DNA from: Phycisphaeraceae bacterium
GTDB lineage: Bacteria; Planctomycetota; Phycisphaerae; Phycisphaerales; UBA1924
DNA length: 64,000 nucleotides
NCBI GenBank assembly: GCA_019636675.1
Contig: JAHBXC010000004.1
Location: forward strand, 95,989-159,988
Reading direction: 5' to 3'
Below the pieces are notes generated by a model that did no database searches, had not been told where the DNA came from, and worked only from the letters and a program-made list of their open reading frames with translations. Shown here one piece after another: positions 61,491 through 64,000 of this stretch. Position numbers and translations under genes: made by a program. How positions within the stretch are numbered: position 1 is the stretch's first letter; the number at the start of each line of letters is the position of its first letter.

Positions 61491-63377
61491 ATGTCTCAGC
61501 CCCGCCCCACGACCGGCCCCCTGGCCGGCCCCAGCATCGCTCACCCCGCCCCCTCGCGAGGTCGCCGCCTCGGCCCGACCCGTCGCGGCGGGATCGCCGT
61601 CCCCCTGGCGATCGTGCTGGCCTCCGGCGCCGTCGTCGCCGGGGCCGCGTACTTCGTGATGCGCGACACCGGCTCGTCGCAGACCAGCAGCGCCGAGCTC
61701 TTCCAGGCGTCCGTCTCGTCGTTCGACATCACGGTCGCCGCCAACGGCGAGCTGGAGGCGGCCCGCCAGACCGAGATCCGCAGCGAGCTCGAGAAGCCGG
61801 CGGACATCGTGTTCGTGATGGCCGAGGGCAGCCGCGTGCGTCAGGGCGACCTGGTCGTCGAGCTCGCGTCCGAGACGATCAAGAACGACCTCGACGAGGA
61901 GCTGCTGCGCGTCGAGCAGGCCCGCAACGACCTCATCGGCGCCGAGAACAACCTCGAGATCCAGCGCAACGAGAACGACTCGGCCTATCGCGCCGCGATC
62001 CTCAAGCTCGAGCTCGCGCAGATCGAGTGGAACAAGTGGAGCGAGGGCGACGACGTCAAGCGCCTCCAGGAGCTCCGCCTGAACATCGAGACCAGCGAGA
62101 AGGACCACGACCGCGCGCTCGAGAAGTTCATGCGCTCCCAGCGCCTCTTCGACAGCGAGTTCCTCTCGCGCGACGAGCTCAAGCAGGACGAGATCACCGA
62201 GCTCCGCGCACGCGCCCAGATCCAGAAGGCCAAGCTCGAGCTGAATGTCTACGAGGAATACGAGCGCCCCAAGCAGATCAAGCAGCTCCAGAGCAACATC
62301 ACCGAGGCCGAGCAGGACCTCGAGCGCGTGAAGCGCCGCAACGCCGCCAACCTCGCCAGCCGCGAGGCCGACGTCGCCAACCGTCGTCGCTCGCTGCGCA
62401 TCCGCGAGGAACGCCTCGCCAAGCTCGAGGACCAGCTCCGCAAGACCAAGATCTTCGCCCCGCAGGACGGCCTGGTCGTCTACGCCACCAGCGTCGGCGA
62501 GCGGCGCGGCATGGCCATGTTCGGCGGCGAGTCCTCCCTCCAGGTCGGGCGCACCGTCCGCCCCAACGAGGCGCTCATCATCCTCCCCGACACCAGCGGC
62601 ATGGTCGCCAGCGTGCGCGTCCACGAGTCCCTCGCAGGGCGCGTCCGGCGTGGCCAGCCCGCCAGCATCCGCGTCGACGCCGTCCAGGGACGAACCTTCG
62701 ATGGCACCGTCTCGAGCATCGGCATCCTCGCCGAGTCCGGCGGCTGGCGCGACCCCAACCTGCGCGAATACACCGTCAAGATCACTCTCAACATCACCGA
62801 GGAAGAGGCCAAGGTCCTCAAGCCCGCCATGCGCTCCGAGGCCCAGATCGTCCTCGGGCGCGTTAACGAGGCGCTCAGCATCCCGGTGCAGGCGGTCTTC
62901 AACGACGGCGCCACCCGCTACGTCGTCGTCCCCGAGGGCAACCGTTTCCGCAAGGTCCCGGTCCTCGTCGGGCAGCGCTCCAACACCTTCGCCCAGGTCC
63001 TCGCCGGCATCGACGAGGGCTCGCGCGTTCTCGTCCGCGAGCCGCGCCCGTCGGAACTCGTCTCCAACGAGATCCCCGACACCGCGATCGCCGCCCTGCA
63101 GGAGAAGGCCAAGTCCCTCGGCATCCCCACCGGCGCCCCCGGGGGCGGTCGCGGCGGCATGCCCGGCATGATGATGCAGGCCGGAGGCCAGGCCCCCGGC
63201 GCAGTCCCGGGCGCTCGCCCCGCAGGCGCAGGCGCGAGGCCCGCCGCCACGGCGACCGACGCCGCCACCGACGCGTCGGCCCGCAAGCCCGACGAACGAC
63301 AGAGCAACTCGGGCGAGAAACCCGCCGAGACCAGGCCGGCCGAGACACGCGTCGAAGCCCCCACCGACAAGAAGTGA
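61491..63377 (+). CDS. HlyD/MFP-family periplasmic adaptor
   Basis: 628 residues. One N-terminal membrane helix (about 36-57), then the adaptor layout: lipoyl half (ITVAANGELEAARQTEIRSE), a long coiled-coil hairpin (about 125-310, charged heptads), second lipoyl half (KTKIFAPQDGLVVYATSVGE), beta-barrel (GMVASVRVHESLAGRVRRGQ, RTFDGTVSSIG) and membrane-proximal part ending LVREPRPSEL. A ~110-residue Gly/Met/Ala/Pro-rich tail is extra. It should link the TolC-like channel to an inner-membrane pump, but no ABC or RND gene follows before the convergent neighbour. Confidence 0.9.
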   Translation: MSQPRPTTGPLAGPSIAHPAPSRGRRLGPTRRGGIAVPLAIVLASGAVVAGAAYFVMRDTGSSQTSSAELFQASVSSFDITVAANGELEAARQTEIRSELEKPADIVFVMAEGSRVRQGDLVVELASETIKNDLDEELLRVEQARNDLIGAENNLEIQRNENDSAYRAAILKLELAQIEWNKWSEGDDVKRLQELRLNIETSEKDHDRALEKFMRSQRLFDSEFLSRDELKQDEITELRARAQIQKAKLELNVYEEYERPKQIKQLQSNITEAEQDLERVKRRNAANLASREADVANRRRSLRIREERLAKLEDQLRKTKIFAPQDGLVVYATSVGERRGMAMFGGESSLQVGRTVRPNEALIILPDTSGMVASVRVHESLAGRVRRGQPASIRVDAVQGRTFDGTVSSIGILAESGGWRDPNLREYTVKITLNITEEEAKVLKPAMRSEAQIVLGRVNEALSIPVQAVFNDGATRYVVVPEGNRFRKVPVLVGQRSNTFAQVLAGIDEGSRVLVREPRPSELVSNEIPDTAIAALQEKAKSLGIPTGAPGGGRGGMPGMMMQAGGQAPGAVPGARPAGAGARPAATATDAATDASARKPDERQSNSGEKPAETRPAETRVEAPTDKK

Positions 63378-63426
63378 ACCATCAGAGCCGCGGCTTGGAG
63401 GACGCGGCTCGAAGCGCGCATGGTTC
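63376..63426. terminator. Bidirectional-type nested hairpin
   Basis: GAGCCGCG (63385-63392) pairs with CGCGGCTC (63403-63410), and GAACCAT (63376-63382) with ATGGTTC (63420-63426) in an outer helix. It sits exactly between the convergent stops of the adaptor and the SUMF1 gene. Confidence 0.6.
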
Positions 63427-63437
63427 GTTGATGGTCG

Positions 63438-64000
63438 TCACCGCCTGCGTCGCGAAACAACGCACGCCGCGACGCACAGGAGCGCCGGAACACCCGGCCC
63501 CGGGATCGCCGCGGCGAGTCGCAGTGTGAATAGGCCCGAGGCGGGCGAGTCGAACCCGTAGCGGCCCAGCTCCGACGAGCTCAGGCCGTACAACGCCTGT
63601 GACGGCATGAGCAGGCGAAGACCATGACGGAACTCAAGCTCTCCCTCGCGCCAGGTCTCCGTCCACTCACGCCCACCGCCGACCGTGTCGAGAAGACCCC
63701 ATGGGCTCTGCACATCCGGGTAGCTCCCGACATCCAGCGGCCGGTGCTGCCCCTCGGGCCACTGGTTCGGCGTGCCCCCGTTGGTCTCCCCGCCCAGCGC
63801 GGGGTCGCCCGGGATCGGCGTCTGATCGCTCGAATGGCCGTAGAGCCAGTATCCGCCCTCGTCCTCACCGTGGCGGTTGGGGTCGTAATAAGTCGCCTTG
63901 ATCAATTCGTCCATCGACGGGATCCAGAATCGCGACCCCGGCGAGCGCGAGTCCTGATCCAAACGGTAAGCGACCCCCTTCGGCCCATCCGGCACGCGCA
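63438..64000 (-). CDS. SUMF1/formylglycine-enzyme-like PEP-CTERM protein, 3' part
   Basis: The frame is open to the right edge, so about 187 C-terminal residues are seen. FWIPSMDELIKATYYDPNRH, YWLYGHSSDQTPIPGD, NQWPEGQHRPLDVGSYPDVQ, SPWGLLDTVGGGREWTETW match the FGE-sulfatase (SUMF1) fold, including the GLxDxxGxxxEWT block; catalytic Cys pairs are absent from this part. It ends with AAIPGPGVPALLCVAACVVS and RRRR, a PEP-CTERM-type sorting signal like that at 42.1 kb. Likely exported; such proteins in planctomycetes are common but of unknown role. Confidence 0.8.
   Translation of the reverse strand, partial: RVPDGPKGVAYRLDQDSRSPGSRFWIPSMDELIKATYYDPNRHGEDEGGYWLYGHSSDQTPIPGDPALGGETNGGTPNQWPEGQHRPLDVGSYPDVQSPWGLLDTVGGGREWTETWREGELEFRHGLRLLMPSQALYGLSSSELGRYGFDSPASGLFTLRLAAAIPGPGVPALLCVAACVVSRRRR

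Overview
The window reads as chromosomal DNA of a GC-rich, Gram-negative bacterium, most likely a marine planctomycete of the Phycisphaerae type. This is inferred from content: dockerin-like C-termini of the form GDxNxDGxVxFADxNxVLSNFG, two secreted proteins ending in a PEP-CTERM-like Gly/Ala helix plus RRRR, lipid A (lpxA) and TolC-type outer membrane genes, a seven-gene Mrp Na+/H+ antiporter, and the dense short-overlap gene layout. No phage, insertion sequence or CRISPR array was seen; nearly everything is ordinary chromosomal gene content with a few accessory islands.

Layout. 1-3.3 kb: two exported dockerin-tagged proteins (one cut by the window edge) separated by a good terminator. 3.3-9.7 kb: a DUF2256/DUF3253 protein, then the minus-strand mrpABCDEFG operon with ATGA overlaps throughout. 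9.8-12.6 kb: a photolyase/cryptochrome-like protein split into two overlapping genes, and a DUF418 membrane protein. 12.6-16.9 kb: a tightly coupled operon of C39 peptidase, RLAN/RimK-type ATP-grasp ligase, GCS2 carboxylate-amine ligase and N-formylglutamate amidohydrolase-like enzyme, a plausible peptide or gamma-glutamyl amide pathway. 17-20 kb: a tail-anchored membrane protein, a small helical protein, a solitary adenine-N6 methyltransferase and tRNA-Lys(CUU). 20.2-27.1 kb: the fatty-acid cluster rpmF-plsX-fabH-fabD-(lipoprotein)-fabG-acpP-fabF, with recognisable promoters and an acpP/fabF intercistronic hairpin. 27-40 kb: lipoprotein, ComEC, an acidic tail-anchored protein, RsmE, a prenyltransferase-repeat secreted protein, pterin dehydratase, GluQ-RS, DUF192 lipoprotein, a SpoIIE-type phosphatase, lpxA, 6-phosphogluconolactonase and a sigma54 activator.

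40.3-41.2 kb is the largest gene-free stretch. It holds a sigma54-like promoter diverging from the sigma54 activator gene and then about ten consecutive hairpins, several with GNRA-type loops; it could encode an undescribed structured RNA. 41-52 kb: acylphosphatase, a PEP-CTERM protein, dnaG, rpoD, two tandem small membrane proteins, RNase R, a UvrC without its HhH domain and two small lipoproteins. 52-64 kb: YggS, peroxiredoxin, iPGM, an SDR, a GH35-like protein lacking the usual acid/base motif, a TolC-like plus HlyD-like export pair without a transporter, and a SUMF1/PEP-CTERM protein cut by the right edge.

Across the window many genes lack a Shine-Dalgarno sequence and instead have a TANNNT hexamer ending 5-9 nt before the start codon, which suggests widespread leaderless transcription; this was used to choose several starts. 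All family calls are from reading motifs by eye; none was checked by database search.
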